DNA from: Bryobacterales bacterium
GTDB taxonomy: Bacteria > Acidobacteriota > Terriglobia > Bryobacterales > Bryobacteraceae
Assembly: GCA_003142185.1 (NCBI GenBank)
Contig: PLOR01000071.1
Span: 34,836-83,268, forward strand
Direction: 5' to 3'
Length of the DNA: 48,433 bases
In this document: piece after piece, positions 15,348 through 24,082 of the stretch
Layout of the letters: each line of letters starts with the position of its first letter
Numbering within the stretch: position 1 is the stretch's first letter
Position numbers and translations under genes: made by a program
Notes under the pieces: model-generated
Told to the model about the DNA's origin: nothing
The model's input: only the letters and a program-made list of their open reading frames with translations
Databases searched by the model: none

Positions 15348-17828
15348 TTGAGAAAGGCCAGGATTCTAGCATACGGCCTGTCGGTGCTGATCGCCATGAT
15401 GGCGACAGTGTACGCCCTCCGATTCTATGGGCGGGCGCGGGCCTCAGAAACAAAAGGCCGCCCGGTTTCGTCCGCGTTTGCGGCGGAACTGAGCAAGGGC
15501 CGCGAATTTTTCGCGCAAGCCCAATATGTAAAAGCCGCTGAAATCTTCGACCGCCTTTCGCGCGCGGCCCAAGCCGCACGCGATTACAGCCTCGCCGCCC
15601 GTGCCGGCAGCAACGCTGGCGCCAGCCATTTCGCGCTCCATCAATACCAGCCAGCCCTCGAATCGTTTCTGCGCGCGCGCCGCATCCAGGAATCGTTAGG
15701 CGACGCCAATTACCTGGCCGTGACCGACGCCAACATCGCCTCTTTGTACGACCAAATGGGCGACCCGAACGCGGGTATCCAATGGCTGGATGCAAGCATT
15801 CACCGCCTTTCCGGCGCCAACCGCCGTCTCCATCTTGCCGAGATGCTGATTCAACGGGGTGGCTTGCGTGCGCAAAGCGGCGAGATGCCGGAAGCAGTGT
15901 CTTCGTACCGGGAGGGGATCGAAGCCGCCGCGGCCGCCAGCGACTGGAAACTATACGCCACCGGCTGCAACAGCCTGGGCGACGCTTATTTCCTCCATCG
16001 GGACTATGCGTCTGCCGAACCGGCGCTGCTCGAGGCGTACCGGGTTCGCAAACTCCGTCACTTTCCGATGGACAGCTCCTACTGCACACTCGGTCGGCTG
16101 CGGCTGGCGCAAGGGGATCTGGTATCGGCATCGGCGCTGCTCGATCGCGCGGTCGAGCTGGCGTCCTTGCCCAGCGCCATTACGCCCATTTGGAAGATCT
16201 ACCACGCACGCGGCCTGGTGCGCCAGGCGCAAGGACGGATGCCGGAGGCGCTGGACGATCTCGCCCACGCGCTTCGCCTGGCCCGGGCCTTTCGCGCTTC
16301 GGCGCCCGGCGCCGAAGCGGCCCGCATCGGCGCGGAGAGTAAGCTGGATGAGGCCTACGCGGCGTTCATCGACGTCGGCAATCGGCTGTACGAGCGGACG
16401 CGCGATCCCCGCCTCACGACCAAGACCTTTCAGGCCGCGGAAGAAAACCGCGCCGCCAGCCTGCGCGCTTTAGTTTCCAGCGGCGGGGCTTCCGGCGATT
16501 TGCCCCCTTCCTATTGGGAAGCCGTCGAGCGGTTGCGCCGCGCCGAAGCAGCCGCGCTCAAATCGCCGGACGCCCGGCGCCGCGAGCTGGTGGAAGACTG
16601 CCGCGCCGACCTGACGCGCATCGAGGCTTCCACCACGGCCTCGCCCGAACCCGCGGCCGAAGATCTATTGGCCCGCGTCTCCGCCACGCTGCCTGCCGAC
16701 GCGGTGTTGTTCAGCTTCCGCCTGGGTGAGTCCGCCTCCTGGCTATGGGCGGTGGACCGGGCCGGACTGGTCCTTTACCGGCTGCCTCCGCAGGACCAGT
16801 TGCAGCGGACAACCGCCGCCGCCCTGGAGGCGATTCGCCACGACAAGCCTGCCGCCAAGGCTGCCGCCGCGAACCTCTACGCCGGCCTGTTCGGCGGCGT
16901 GGCCCCGCGTTTCCTCGGAAAAGCGCGGTGGATACTTTCGCTCGACAAAAGCTTGTTTGACGTTCCGTTTGCCGCGCTGATAGAAGGCGTTTCCGGACGG
17001 CCTGCCTACGTGGCCGAGCGCCACGTCGTCCAGGTCACACCCGGCGCCGGGTATTGGGTTGACGCCATGGCGCGGCGCGGCAGCGCGTCCTCAAGCGGCC
17101 GGTTCCTGGGCATCGGGGACCCGATTTACAATGCCGCCGATTCCCGCCTACCCTCGCGCAGCGCCGTGCGGTTCCGCTGGGCGGCGTGGCTGCGGCCCAG
17201 CGTGGTTTCCGCCGCCGCCCCAGCCGCCCTGTCTCTTCCCAGGCTGCCAGCGAGCGCGAACGAACTGGATTCCTGCGCCCGCGCGTGGGGCGGACCTTCC
17301 ACCCTGATCGAAGGCGCCCGTGCGGCGAGCCCGGAACTCGCCGCCGCGCTCAATCGCGATCCAGAAATCATTCACTTCGCAACTCACTTTCTGGAATCCT
17401 CGGCGCCGCAGAGGGATCGCGCCGGCGCCGCCGGCGTTGCCTACGGCTTGATTGCGCTGAGCCTTAACGGCCAGGGCGAAACCGAATTGTTGACGCCGGT
17501 GGAGATTGCCCATTGGAAGACCCGGGCGGAGCTGGTGGTCCTGAGCGGCTGCCACTCCGATGCCGGGCGCGTATTGCCGGGGGCCGGGCTGCTCGGTCTC
17601 ACCCGGGCCTGGCTCATCGCCGGCGCCCACAGCGTGGCAGGCAGCCGTTGGGACACGCCCGACGAGAGCGGCGCTCTTTTCGCCGCTTTGTACCAAGAAT
17701 TGCGATCACAGCCAACGCCCGATCCGGCGTTGGCGCTGGCTTCGGCCCAGCGGGAGATGATTCGCTCCGGCGGTTGGCGGGGTCGTCCGCGCTACTGGGG
17801 AGCATACTTTATGGTGGGAAATGAGTGA
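15348..17828 (+). CDS. Membrane-anchored TPR-CHAT protein (putative caspase-like protease)
   Basis: An 826-aa protein from TTG 15348, which has GGAG about 11 nt upstream and places a transmembrane anchor at residues 3-25 (KARILAYGLSVLIAMMATVYAL). Open frame continues upstream to 15144 but runs through repeat block B. About eight TPR-like helical pairs occupy 45-380 (FFAQAQYVKAAEIFDRL, HFALHQYQPALESFLRA, GDAYFLHRDYASAEPALLEAY). The CHAT domain (about 500-826) has the putative catalytic dyad His680 (IIHFATHF) and Cys735 (VVLSGCHSDAG), plus LTRAWLIAGAHSVAGSRWDTPDE. CHAT proteins are clan CD peptidases, usually cutting a partner on a signal sensed by the TPRs. It overlaps the sigma factor gene by 8 bp, so it probably acts in the same signalling path. 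Confidence 0.92.
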   Translation: MRKARILAYGLSVLIAMMATVYALRFYGRARASETKGRPVSSAFAAELSKGREFFAQAQYVKAAEIFDRLSRAAQAARDYSLAARAGSNAGASHFALHQYQPALESFLRARRIQESLGDANYLAVTDANIASLYDQMGDPNAGIQWLDASIHRLSGANRRLHLAEMLIQRGGLRAQSGEMPEAVSSYREGIEAAAAASDWKLYATGCNSLGDAYFLHRDYASAEPALLEAYRVRKLRHFPMDSSYCTLGRLRLAQGDLVSASALLDRAVELASLPSAITPIWKIYHARGLVRQAQGRMPEALDDLAHALRLARAFRASAPGAEAARIGAESKLDEAYAAFIDVGNRLYERTRDPRLTTKTFQAAEENRAASLRALVSSGGASGDLPPSYWEAVERLRRAEAAALKSPDARRRELVEDCRADLTRIEASTTASPEPAAEDLLARVSATLPADAVLFSFRLGESASWLWAVDRAGLVLYRLPPQDQLQRTTAAALEAIRHDKPAAKAAAANLYAGLFGGVAPRFLGKARWILSLDKSLFDVPFAALIEGVSGRPAYVAERHVVQVTPGAGYWVDAMARRGSASSSGRFLGIGDPIYNAADSRLPSRSAVRFRWAAWLRPSVVSAAAPAALSLPRLPASANELDSCARAWGGPSTLIEGARAASPELAAALNRDPEIIHFATHFLESSAPQRDRAGAAGVAYGLIALSLNGQGETELLTPVEIAHWKTRAELVVLSGCHSDAGRVLPGAGLLGLTRAWLIAGAHSVAGSRWDTPDESGALFAALYQELRSQPTPDPALALASAQREMIRSGGWRGRPRYWGAYFMVGNE

Positions 17829-18483
17829 AGCGACGGTCTTGACCATGAATGTTGAGCCTATGAGCGGCGTGCCGGAGACTACTGCGGTGCCCGACGTCCC
17901 GCAGCCCTCCTGGGCGCCTTTGGTGGAACGCATCCGCGCCGGCGATCGGGCGGCAATGGAAGAGCTGTATGGCCTGTTTTCCAAAGGCATCCGATTCTAT
18001 CTCTGCCGGCAACTGGGCCCGCAGGATCTCGACGATAGACTGCACGACGTCTTCCTCACGATCACGCAGGCCATCCAGAGTGGAGAACTGCGGGAGCCCG
18101 AACGGCTGATGGGCTATGTGCGCACCGTGGTTCGCCGCCAGGTGGCGGCCCGCATCGACGCCAATGTGAACGCACGCCGCCGCCAGGCCAGCTTGGAAGA
18201 CGGCATCGTGCTGCGCGATCACTCGCCCGATCCCGAGCGTCTCGCCATCCGCGGAGAGACCATCGAGGTCGCTCTGCGCATCCTCAACAGCATCACCAAA
18301 CGCGACCGCGAGGTGCTGGTTCGCTTCTATCTCGACGAACAGCCTGCCGAGCAGATCTGCCGTGACATGGACCTGACGGAAACCCAGTTTCGCCTCATCA
18401 AGTCCCGCGCCAAAGCGCGCTTCGGCGAACTGGGCAAGGCACGCTTATCCCGGAGGGTGGGCTTTGCTGCCAAATTCAGGTAA
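17821..18483 (+). CDS. ECF-type RNA polymerase sigma factor
   Basis: A 220-aa protein. The first 35 residues are a low-complexity extension. Region 2 follows (APLVERIRAGDRAAMEELYGLFSKGIRFYL, DLDDRLHDVFLTITQAI), and region 4 is at about 155-205 (RILNSITKRDREVLVRFYLDEQ, ICRDMDLTETQFRLIKSRAKARF). Start ATG 17821 overlaps the CHAT stop by 8 bp; an internal ATG at 17845 or 17860 would trim the extension. It is followed 90 bp later by a zinc-binding membrane anti-sigma factor. The operon implies that this sigma factor is the output of CHAT/anti-sigma signalling. Confidence 0.93.
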   Translation: MSEATVLTMNVEPMSGVPETTAVPDVPQPSWAPLVERIRAGDRAAMEELYGLFSKGIRFYLCRQLGPQDLDDRLHDVFLTITQAIQSGELREPERLMGYVRTVVRRQVAARIDANVNARRRQASLEDGIVLRDHSPDPERLAIRGETIEVALRILNSITKRDREVLVRFYLDEQPAEQICRDMDLTETQFRLIKSRAKARFGELGKARLSRRVGFAAKFR

Positions 18484-18508
18484 CACTGCCTTTGAGACTA
18501 CTAACTTT

Positions 18509-18537
18509 TTGTGTCAATTATTAGAGAATTGTACGAT
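18509..18537 (+). promoter_or_regulatory. Possible internal promoter before the anti-sigma gene
   Basis: The 90-bp gap between sigma and anti-sigma genes is markedly AT-rich. It contains TTGTGT (18509-18514), a 17-bp spacer and TACGAT (18532-18537), a plausible weak sigma-70 pair. This might give extra anti-sigma expression. Assignment is by eye only. Confidence 0.3.
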
Positions 18538-18573
18538 CAGTTTTACACGTAGTACTTCGAGGAGGCCGGAGAT

Positions 18574-19182
18574 ATGCCGCGAATCGCGGGCCATCTGCAA
18601 GCGGAGGAACTGGAATTATATTGCCTGGGCGGCCTCACCGAAGTCCGGTGTGCCCGCCTGGAAGAGCACCTTTTGTTGTGTGAAATCTGTCGTGACCGTT
18701 TGACGGAAACTGAGAGCTATGTCGCGGTCATGCGTCAGGCGAGCCGCCAATGGTCTGCGGAGCATGTGGAAGCACCCGCGGCCGCGGTGATTGCCATCCG
18801 CCCGTGGAGAGAGTCGTGGCCAGGCCGGCTGGCTCCCATGTTGGTCGCGGCGCTGCTGGTGGTTTGCGCCGCGGTGTGGTTCGGCCGCCATTCCAGAGTG
18901 CCGGCGCCCCCTTTTGCCATTGAGTTGACGGCAGTGCGTGGAGCCGCGCCGGGGCCAGCGCCCGCCGGCTACCCCCTGCTGCTCGAACTCGATCTGACCG
19001 GCTTAAGCGAGGGGCGGCCCTTCGCCGGCGAAGTGGTGGATGCCTCGGGGCGCCGCGTTGCTGAGTTTCCGGTTGGCGCACCGGCGCTGCTGAAGGCGCT
19101 CGCTCCCGGCGGCTATTTCGTGCGCATTTACAAATCGTCGGGTGAACTGCTTCGCGAGTACGCGCTCACGGTCAAGCGGTAA
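18574..19182 (+). CDS. Zinc-binding transmembrane anti-sigma factor (ZAS/zf-HC2 type)
   Basis: A 202-aa protein with GAGGAGG upstream of ATG 18574. The N-terminal ZAS domain holds the H-x3-C-x2-C motif (EEHLLLCEIC) plus an upstream His in AGHLQAEELELYCLGGL. A transmembrane span lies at about 89-107 (LAPMLVAALLVVCAAVWFG). The extracytoplasmic part is beta-rich (YPLLLELDLTGLSEGRPFAGEVVD, GGYFVRIYKSSGELLREYALTVKR). It should sequester the preceding ECF sigma factor at the membrane and release it after modification or cleavage. The membrane-anchored CHAT protease in the same operon is a natural candidate for that trigger, though this is inference. Confidence 0.88.
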   Translation: MPRIAGHLQAEELELYCLGGLTEVRCARLEEHLLLCEICRDRLTETESYVAVMRQASRQWSAEHVEAPAAAVIAIRPWRESWPGRLAPMLVAALLVVCAAVWFGRHSRVPAPPFAIELTAVRGAAPGPAPAGYPLLLELDLTGLSEGRPFAGEVVDASGRRVAEFPVGAPALLKALAPGGYFVRIYKSSGELLREYALTVKR

Positions 19183-19234
19183 CTTCCTTTCGATTCCAAC
19201 AGGACGGCGTCTGGGAGCGCGGTAGAATACCCAC

Positions 19235-21370
19235 ATGAAGCGTTCCGGCGCGACGGCCGCGGCCAGCATCGAACGCTTCTTCCGGATTTCGCTGCTGGCC
19301 CTGGTTGCGAGCGGCGCTCTCTCGGCCGCGGTTTGCGGATGGTGGGACGCGCCCACGATGGCGCTGACTGTTGTCGCTCTGGTGTGGCGCGGGGCGCGGC
19401 TCGCCGGCGCCCGGCCCAGCCCGCCGGCGATCGCGGTTGGCGCGATCGCGCTCGCCTGGTGCGGTTTTTCTCTCATCGAGGCCTGGAACTCGCCGCACGG
19501 TTTCCTGGCGGCGGCCATCCCGCTGCTTTATTTCCTGGCGGCCGCCATGCTGTTGGCCGAGAAAACCGACTTGGCAGGTCGGGGAGCTGCCCCACACGGT
19601 TTCCGGGTGGCGTTTCTCTGCTTCGGCGCGCTGTTGGCCGAGGCGCTCGATTCCACTGGCCCGGGCTTCTTCCTGGTGTTGGCATGTTTCGTCCCCTGCG
19701 CGGTGGCCGCGCTTACTGCCGCTGAAATCCTGCGCTCGCTCGAAGGGGCCGCTGCCCAGGCGCCCGCACGCCGCCTGGCGCCCCGCCTGGTGTTCCTAGC
19801 CGGCTCGGCCGCGGCGTCGATACTGCTACTGGCGGCCGGCCTGTTTTTCCTGCTGCCGCGCACCGCCGATGCCGCGGCCCAGCGATGGCAGGCTTTCCAC
19901 CGCCTCCGCTTGGAGGGCTTTTCCAACCGCCTCACGCTGCGCGAAATCGGCGAGCTGAAAACCAGCTCGCGGCCGGTCATGCACGTCACCATTTTCAGCC
20001 CGCGGCCGGTGGCTGGTCTGAAATGGCGCGGAGACCTGCTGACAGCCTTCGACGGCAGACAGTGGACCAATCCCGAACCAGCGCCGCCCCTACCGCCCGC
20101 GGCCGCCGGACACTTCGCTCTGGTTCCCTCCGCCGAGCGCCAGCCGGGCGCGCACATCTCCTATGATGTGGAACTCGAACCAGCCGATTCCACCGCGCTG
20201 TTTTTCGCCGGCACGCCCGAGAGCCTGGACCTTCGCGACCTCGCCGTGCTCCGCGGATCGAGCGGTCTGCCCCGCCTTGCACACCGTCCGCCGGGGGTTT
20301 TCCGCTATTCGGCGTACAGCCGCCTGGAAGAACGGCCGGAACAATCGCGGGCCGCCTATCCGGCGCCGTCGCTTGACTCCGATGACGCCGCCCGCGACCT
20401 CCAGTTGCCATCTTCGCTGGACCCGCGCATCCGGGAACTGGCGCGCCTTTGGGCCGACGGCGCCTCGAGCGAGCTCGGCCGCGCACGCGCCATCGAAACC
20501 CGCCTGCGCACCGGATACGGTTACACGCTCGAGTTGCCCCCGGCGCGAACCGTGGACCCACTGGCGAATTTTCTGTTTGTCCGGCGCCGCGGCCACTGCG
20601 AATACTTCGCTTCAGCCATGACCGTGATGCTGCGCACGCTCGGCGTGCCAGCGCGTCTGGCCACTGGTTTTGAGAGCGGCGTCTACAACCCGCTCACCGG
20701 CCAATGGCTGATACGCGCCGCCGACGCCCACGCCTGGGTGGAAGCCTGGCTCGCCGGCCGCGGCTGGACCACTTTCGACCCGACGCCGCCTGACCCCAAC
20801 CGCGCCGCGCCATCCGCGCTCGCCGGCTTCGCGCTGTATCTCGATGCCGCCCGCACCTTGTGGAGCCACTGGGTGGTCAATTTCGATCCCAGCCGCCAGG
20901 GCGCTCTCGCCGACCGGTTTGACGAAGCCGCGCGGCTGGCCGGCATCCGCTGGTTCGATTCCCTCTGGGACACCGGCAACACCTGGGAACAGCGCGTTGC
21001 GGGTTGGCTGCGCCGCTTCGGTGTTGCGCTGGCCGCGGCGACTTTGTTCGCCGTTGGTCTCCGGATGTTCGGCCCGCGCTCAATCCGCGCCCTGCGCCTC
21101 CGCTTGCGCGTCGAGCGCGCGCGCCGCAGTCCCGCCACGGCTGCCGATGCGACTCTGCTTTACCAGCGTATGCTGGCCATCCTGGAACGCCGCGGCTACC
21201 ACAAGCCGCCCTGGTTCACCTCAGCCGAGTTCGCCGCTTCGATTCCCGCCAGCCCGCTCGCCGCGCTGGTCGCCGAATTCACCGCTACGTACAACGCACT
21301 CCGCTTCGGCCGCCGCACACCCGATCGCCCGCGCATCTCCACCCTGCTCGAAGAACTGGGACAGCGATAG
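19235..21370 (+). CDS. TgpA-like transglutaminase-fold membrane protein (DUF3488/transglutaminase/DUF4129 layout)
   Basis: A 711-aa protein. The N-terminal third has six or so hydrophobic spans (for example 17-32, 88-107, 124-137, 186-206). The transglutaminase core has Cys455 (RRRGHCEYFASAMTVMLR), His499 (AADAHAWVEAWL) and Asp515 (WTTFDPTPPD), the complete catalytic triad. A last transmembrane span lies near 590-610, followed by a cytoplasmic helical tail of the DUF4129 kind (LLYQRMLAILERRGYHKPPWFTSAEF). TgpA-type proteins act in the periplasm and are needed for viability in Pseudomonas; the substrate is unsettled. In many genomes they sit with a MoxR ATPase and a DUF58 protein, absent here. 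Confidence 0.92.
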   Translation: MKRSGATAAASIERFFRISLLALVASGALSAAVCGWWDAPTMALTVVALVWRGARLAGARPSPPAIAVGAIALAWCGFSLIEAWNSPHGFLAAAIPLLYFLAAAMLLAEKTDLAGRGAAPHGFRVAFLCFGALLAEALDSTGPGFFLVLACFVPCAVAALTAAEILRSLEGAAAQAPARRLAPRLVFLAGSAAASILLLAAGLFFLLPRTADAAAQRWQAFHRLRLEGFSNRLTLREIGELKTSSRPVMHVTIFSPRPVAGLKWRGDLLTAFDGRQWTNPEPAPPLPPAAAGHFALVPSAERQPGAHISYDVELEPADSTALFFAGTPESLDLRDLAVLRGSSGLPRLAHRPPGVFRYSAYSRLEERPEQSRAAYPAPSLDSDDAARDLQLPSSLDPRIRELARLWADGASSELGRARAIETRLRTGYGYTLELPPARTVDPLANFLFVRRRGHCEYFASAMTVMLRTLGVPARLATGFESGVYNPLTGQWLIRAADAHAWVEAWLAGRGWTTFDPTPPDPNRAAPSALAGFALYLDAARTLWSHWVVNFDPSRQGALADRFDEAARLAGIRWFDSLWDTGNTWEQRVAGWLRRFGVALAAATLFAVGLRMFGPRSIRALRLRLRVERARRSPATAADATLLYQRMLAILERRGYHKPPWFTSAEFAASIPASPLAALVAEFTATYNALRFGRRTPDRPRISTLLEELGQR

Positions 21371-21487
21371 GCGCAGCACGACTTTTCGTCCGCCGCCGGG
21401 TTCATGGAAAAGCAGGCCCGGCATAACGTCATTACCCAAGAAAGTCCGGGTCAGCATATAATCCACCTGTTGGGGGGAACCAAACGC

Positions 21488-22405
21488 ATGAAGCGACGCA
21501 CTGCCTCGCTATTTTCCTTGTCCTGCCTGCTGGCAGCGCCCTTGCTGGCGCAAACTACCATCGGAGGAGGGACTTGCAACTCCGGATCCTTGAGCGGAAT
21601 TTATGCCGTCTCCATAACGTCGAGGCAGGTCACCGCTGCGGGGACCTTCACCGGCGTGTCCCAGGCGACCGGCTCGGCGACCTTTGACGGGCTGAGCGCG
21701 GTCACCATCAACTTGACGGCGAATACCGGCCAAGCCGTAGGGACACCGCTGACATGGTCGGGGACCTACAGCGTTCAAGCCAATTGCGCCGGTGTCATCA
21801 ACATCAACGCAGGCGGCAGCGCCACATTAAACCTGGCGATTTATCAAGTGGGTCTTAGTCCGGTGACCTTCGACTTTCTGCTGAGTGGCAGCGATGCCAA
21901 CTACACCTACTCCGGCACCGGCAACACCCAGCCGGCTGGATGCTCGGCAAGCACGTTCTCCGGCGTCTACACTTTCCACGGCACCGGATTCGCTTTGACC
22001 GGCACGGCCGTGAGCGGCGTCGAGAATGGCGCTGGATTGCTGCAGTTCGACGGGGTGAGTAATGCGACGGTCAACGTTACGATGTCGGCAAGCGGTGCGA
22101 CGCCTGCCGCGCTCACGCTCACGGGATCGTATACGATTTCGTCCAATTGCCTGGGGTCGGCCAACCTCACCGATGCGGGCGGCAGCTCTTACGTGATGAG
22201 CTTCAGCATATACAACAGTTCGGTGGCGAACGGGGCCGCCTATGTGGGATTGGCACGGAGTTCGAAGTTTCTGGTCACCGGGAATGCAAACGCCACTTAC
22301 GGCCAGCCGGCGGCGACCGCGGCGGCTCAGGAGTCGGGGAACTCGCGGGTGATGGCTGCGGCGAGGCCACTGTCTGGCTCCGCCGGTCGAGGAGGACGGG
22401 CATGA
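21488..22405 (+). CDS. Secreted beta-rich protein, short paralogue
   Basis: A 305-aa protein from ATG 21488; open frame upstream to 21404 has no signal peptide. Signal peptide MKRRTASLFSLSCLLAAPLLAQ is followed by IGGGTCNSGSLSGIYAVSI. Two internal repeats are visible, each of the form C-x-[AS]-x-L/F-SG-Y/I-x-F/S followed by GxxxFDGxxxVTI (21570-21900 and 21930-22200). Low-complexity Gly/Ser/Thr sequence suggests a surface-exposed or extracellular beta protein. Its stop overlaps the start of the longer paralogue (ATGA), so both are co-translated. Function unknown. Confidence 0.78.
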   Translation: MKRRTASLFSLSCLLAAPLLAQTTIGGGTCNSGSLSGIYAVSITSRQVTAAGTFTGVSQATGSATFDGLSAVTINLTANTGQAVGTPLTWSGTYSVQANCAGVININAGGSATLNLAIYQVGLSPVTFDFLLSGSDANYTYSGTGNTQPAGCSASTFSGVYTFHGTGFALTGTAVSGVENGAGLLQFDGVSNATVNVTMSASGATPAALTLTGSYTISSNCLGSANLTDAGGSSYVMSFSIYNSSVANGAAYVGLARSSKFLVTGNANATYGQPAATAAAQESGNSRVMAAARPLSGSAGRGGRA

Positions 22406-23883
22406 AATACGCACGCACCATCTCTCTTCTTTCCTTCTCCTGCCTGCTGGTGGCGCCCGCTCTGGCGCAGAACCAGATCGGCGGCGGGACTTGTAGCGCT
22501 GCGACCCTGAACGGAACCTACGCGCTCACTCTCAGCGGACGCGCCATCTCGGCTGCCGGAAGCTTCGCGGGCACAATCCAGGCGGTTGGCACCGCTACCT
22601 TCGACGGCCAGAGCGTCGTCACCTTCACCGGGATTGCCAACACGAATCAGGTTGCCGGCACGCAGTTTAGTTCCTCCGGAAGCTACGCCCTTGCATCCAA
22701 TTGCTACGGGCCAATTAACTTTGCCGTTGGAAGCACGGCAACATATACTCTGGTGGTGTGGGGCGGCGGCAATAGTTTTGCCGTTACCGGCTCGGACGCC
22801 ACTTACGTCTATTCCGGCAGTGGCAGCCTTGTTTATCCGGCGGTCTGCGCCCCCGCTACTCTGTCCGGCATGTATGGCTTCAGCGCCAGCGGTTCCACTC
22901 TGTCCGGGACCACGCAGACCGGCTCCGCCGACGAGGCCGGCGTGTTCGAGTTCGACGGTCAGGGCAAGGTTACTGCCAGTTACACGGATTCGGTAAGCGG
23001 AACAACGCAAGCTGCCATCACGGCCAACGGGACTTACACGGTCACTTCCGCCTGCCTGGCATCCGCCACGCTGCTCGATTCGAACGGTAGGACGAATATG
23101 CTGAACTTTGTCCTCACGGGCAACTACGGCGGCGGCGCAGATATTATCCTAGCCAACCCGCAGTTCGTTCGCTCCGGATCGGCACATTCGATGCTGCTGA
23201 ACCCGACCCAATCGATTGGGAACGTCTTCAGTTATGTCGTGAACGCCACGCCGCCGGGAGGCGTTTTCGTGCTGTACGGAACCGATCTTGCGACCAAGAT
23301 CGCGCAGGCGGCCACCGTTCCGTTTCCGACCACGCTGGCGACCACCGACGTGACGGTGAACGGGGAGAAAGTGCCGTTGTATTATGTCTCTCCGGGCCAG
23401 ATCAATGCGGTAATGCCCTGGGATATTCCGGGCGGCACACTGGCGTCCGTAGTGGTCCAAAACGGGACCGCGACGAGCAACGCCGCGGCGGTTTGGGTTC
23501 CCGCCACGGGGACGCCGGGAATCGCCGTCTACGGCAGCAATCGCGCGGTCGTGACGAACGCCGACAATAGCGTGAACTCTGCTTCCAACGGCGCCAGCGT
23601 TGGCGATGAAGTGGTGGCCTGGTTCACCGGCGGCGGCCCGGTCGATTCCCCTGGTCCTCTGGTATCCGGCGCTCCCGCGTCCGGCGCATATTCCATAACC
23701 GGGAACGGCACCGTGACTGTCGGCACCGCCTCGGCCATAGTCAAATACATCGGTCTAACGTCGGGGTCCATCGGACTCTACCAGGTGAATTTCATCGTGC
23801 CGCAACTCGCCAAGGGCGCTTACGCCGTGCAGATTAACATCGCGGGCCAACTGTCAAACAAGCCGGTGATGACGGTCAAGTAG
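22402..23883 (+). CDS. Secreted beta-rich protein with Solibacter C-terminal domain (TIGR03437 type)
   Basis: A 493-aa protein. Signal peptide MKYARTISLLSFSCLLVAPALAQ leads to IGGGTCSAATLNGTYALTL. The N-terminal two thirds are paralogous to the preceding protein. The C-terminal ~230 residues (from NVFSYVVNATPPGGVFVLYG through VTVNGEKVPLYYVSPGQINAVMPWDIPGG to GLYQVNFIVPQLAKGAYAVQI) match the Solibacter uncharacterised C-terminal domain seen in many exported acidobacterial proteins. That domain probably serves export or surface display. ATG 22402 is set by GGAGG upstream and by the 4-bp overlap with the upstream stop. Confidence 0.88.
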   Translation: MKYARTISLLSFSCLLVAPALAQNQIGGGTCSAATLNGTYALTLSGRAISAAGSFAGTIQAVGTATFDGQSVVTFTGIANTNQVAGTQFSSSGSYALASNCYGPINFAVGSTATYTLVVWGGGNSFAVTGSDATYVYSGSGSLVYPAVCAPATLSGMYGFSASGSTLSGTTQTGSADEAGVFEFDGQGKVTASYTDSVSGTTQAAITANGTYTVTSACLASATLLDSNGRTNMLNFVLTGNYGGGADIILANPQFVRSGSAHSMLLNPTQSIGNVFSYVVNATPPGGVFVLYGTDLATKIAQAATVPFPTTLATTDVTVNGEKVPLYYVSPGQINAVMPWDIPGGTLASVVVQNGTATSNAAAVWVPATGTPGIAVYGSNRAVVTNADNSVNSASNGASVGDEVVAWFTGGGPVDSPGPLVSGAPASGAYSITGNGTVTVGTASAIVKYIGLTSGSIGLYQVNFIVPQLAKGAYAVQINIAGQLSNKPVMTVK

Positions 23884-24003
23884 CAGTTGAGCCGACCGCT
23901 GCCTGAGCCAGGCAGCTCCCGTGTTCAAGGCGACCGCTCACACGAAAGTCATCATGGACTTTCATCCCGATGGGTGGCCCGCAGGGCCATGGCGACTCAC
24001 TAT

Positions 24004-24059
24004 GGTCGCGGCTCCGAATGGGCGCGCGTGCTTTCGGAGCCGTGACCGAAGGGAGCGGT
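24004..24059. repeat. Repeat family B, copy 2
   Basis: GGTCGCGGCTCCG (24004-24016) is inverted against CGGAGCCGTGACC (24035-24047), followed by GAAGGGAGCGGT. The rest of the 23884-24082 spacer shows nothing else of note. Confidence 0.85.
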
Positions 24060-24082
24060 GTTTTCGCACTTACTCGCCGCCG

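Noticed and set aside
14855-19182. Type III-E CRISPR (Craspase) locus
   Set aside because: A TPR-CHAT protein and sigma factor are present, but there is no repeat array, no gRAMP/Cas7-11, no Cas1/2 and no Csx30-like gene.
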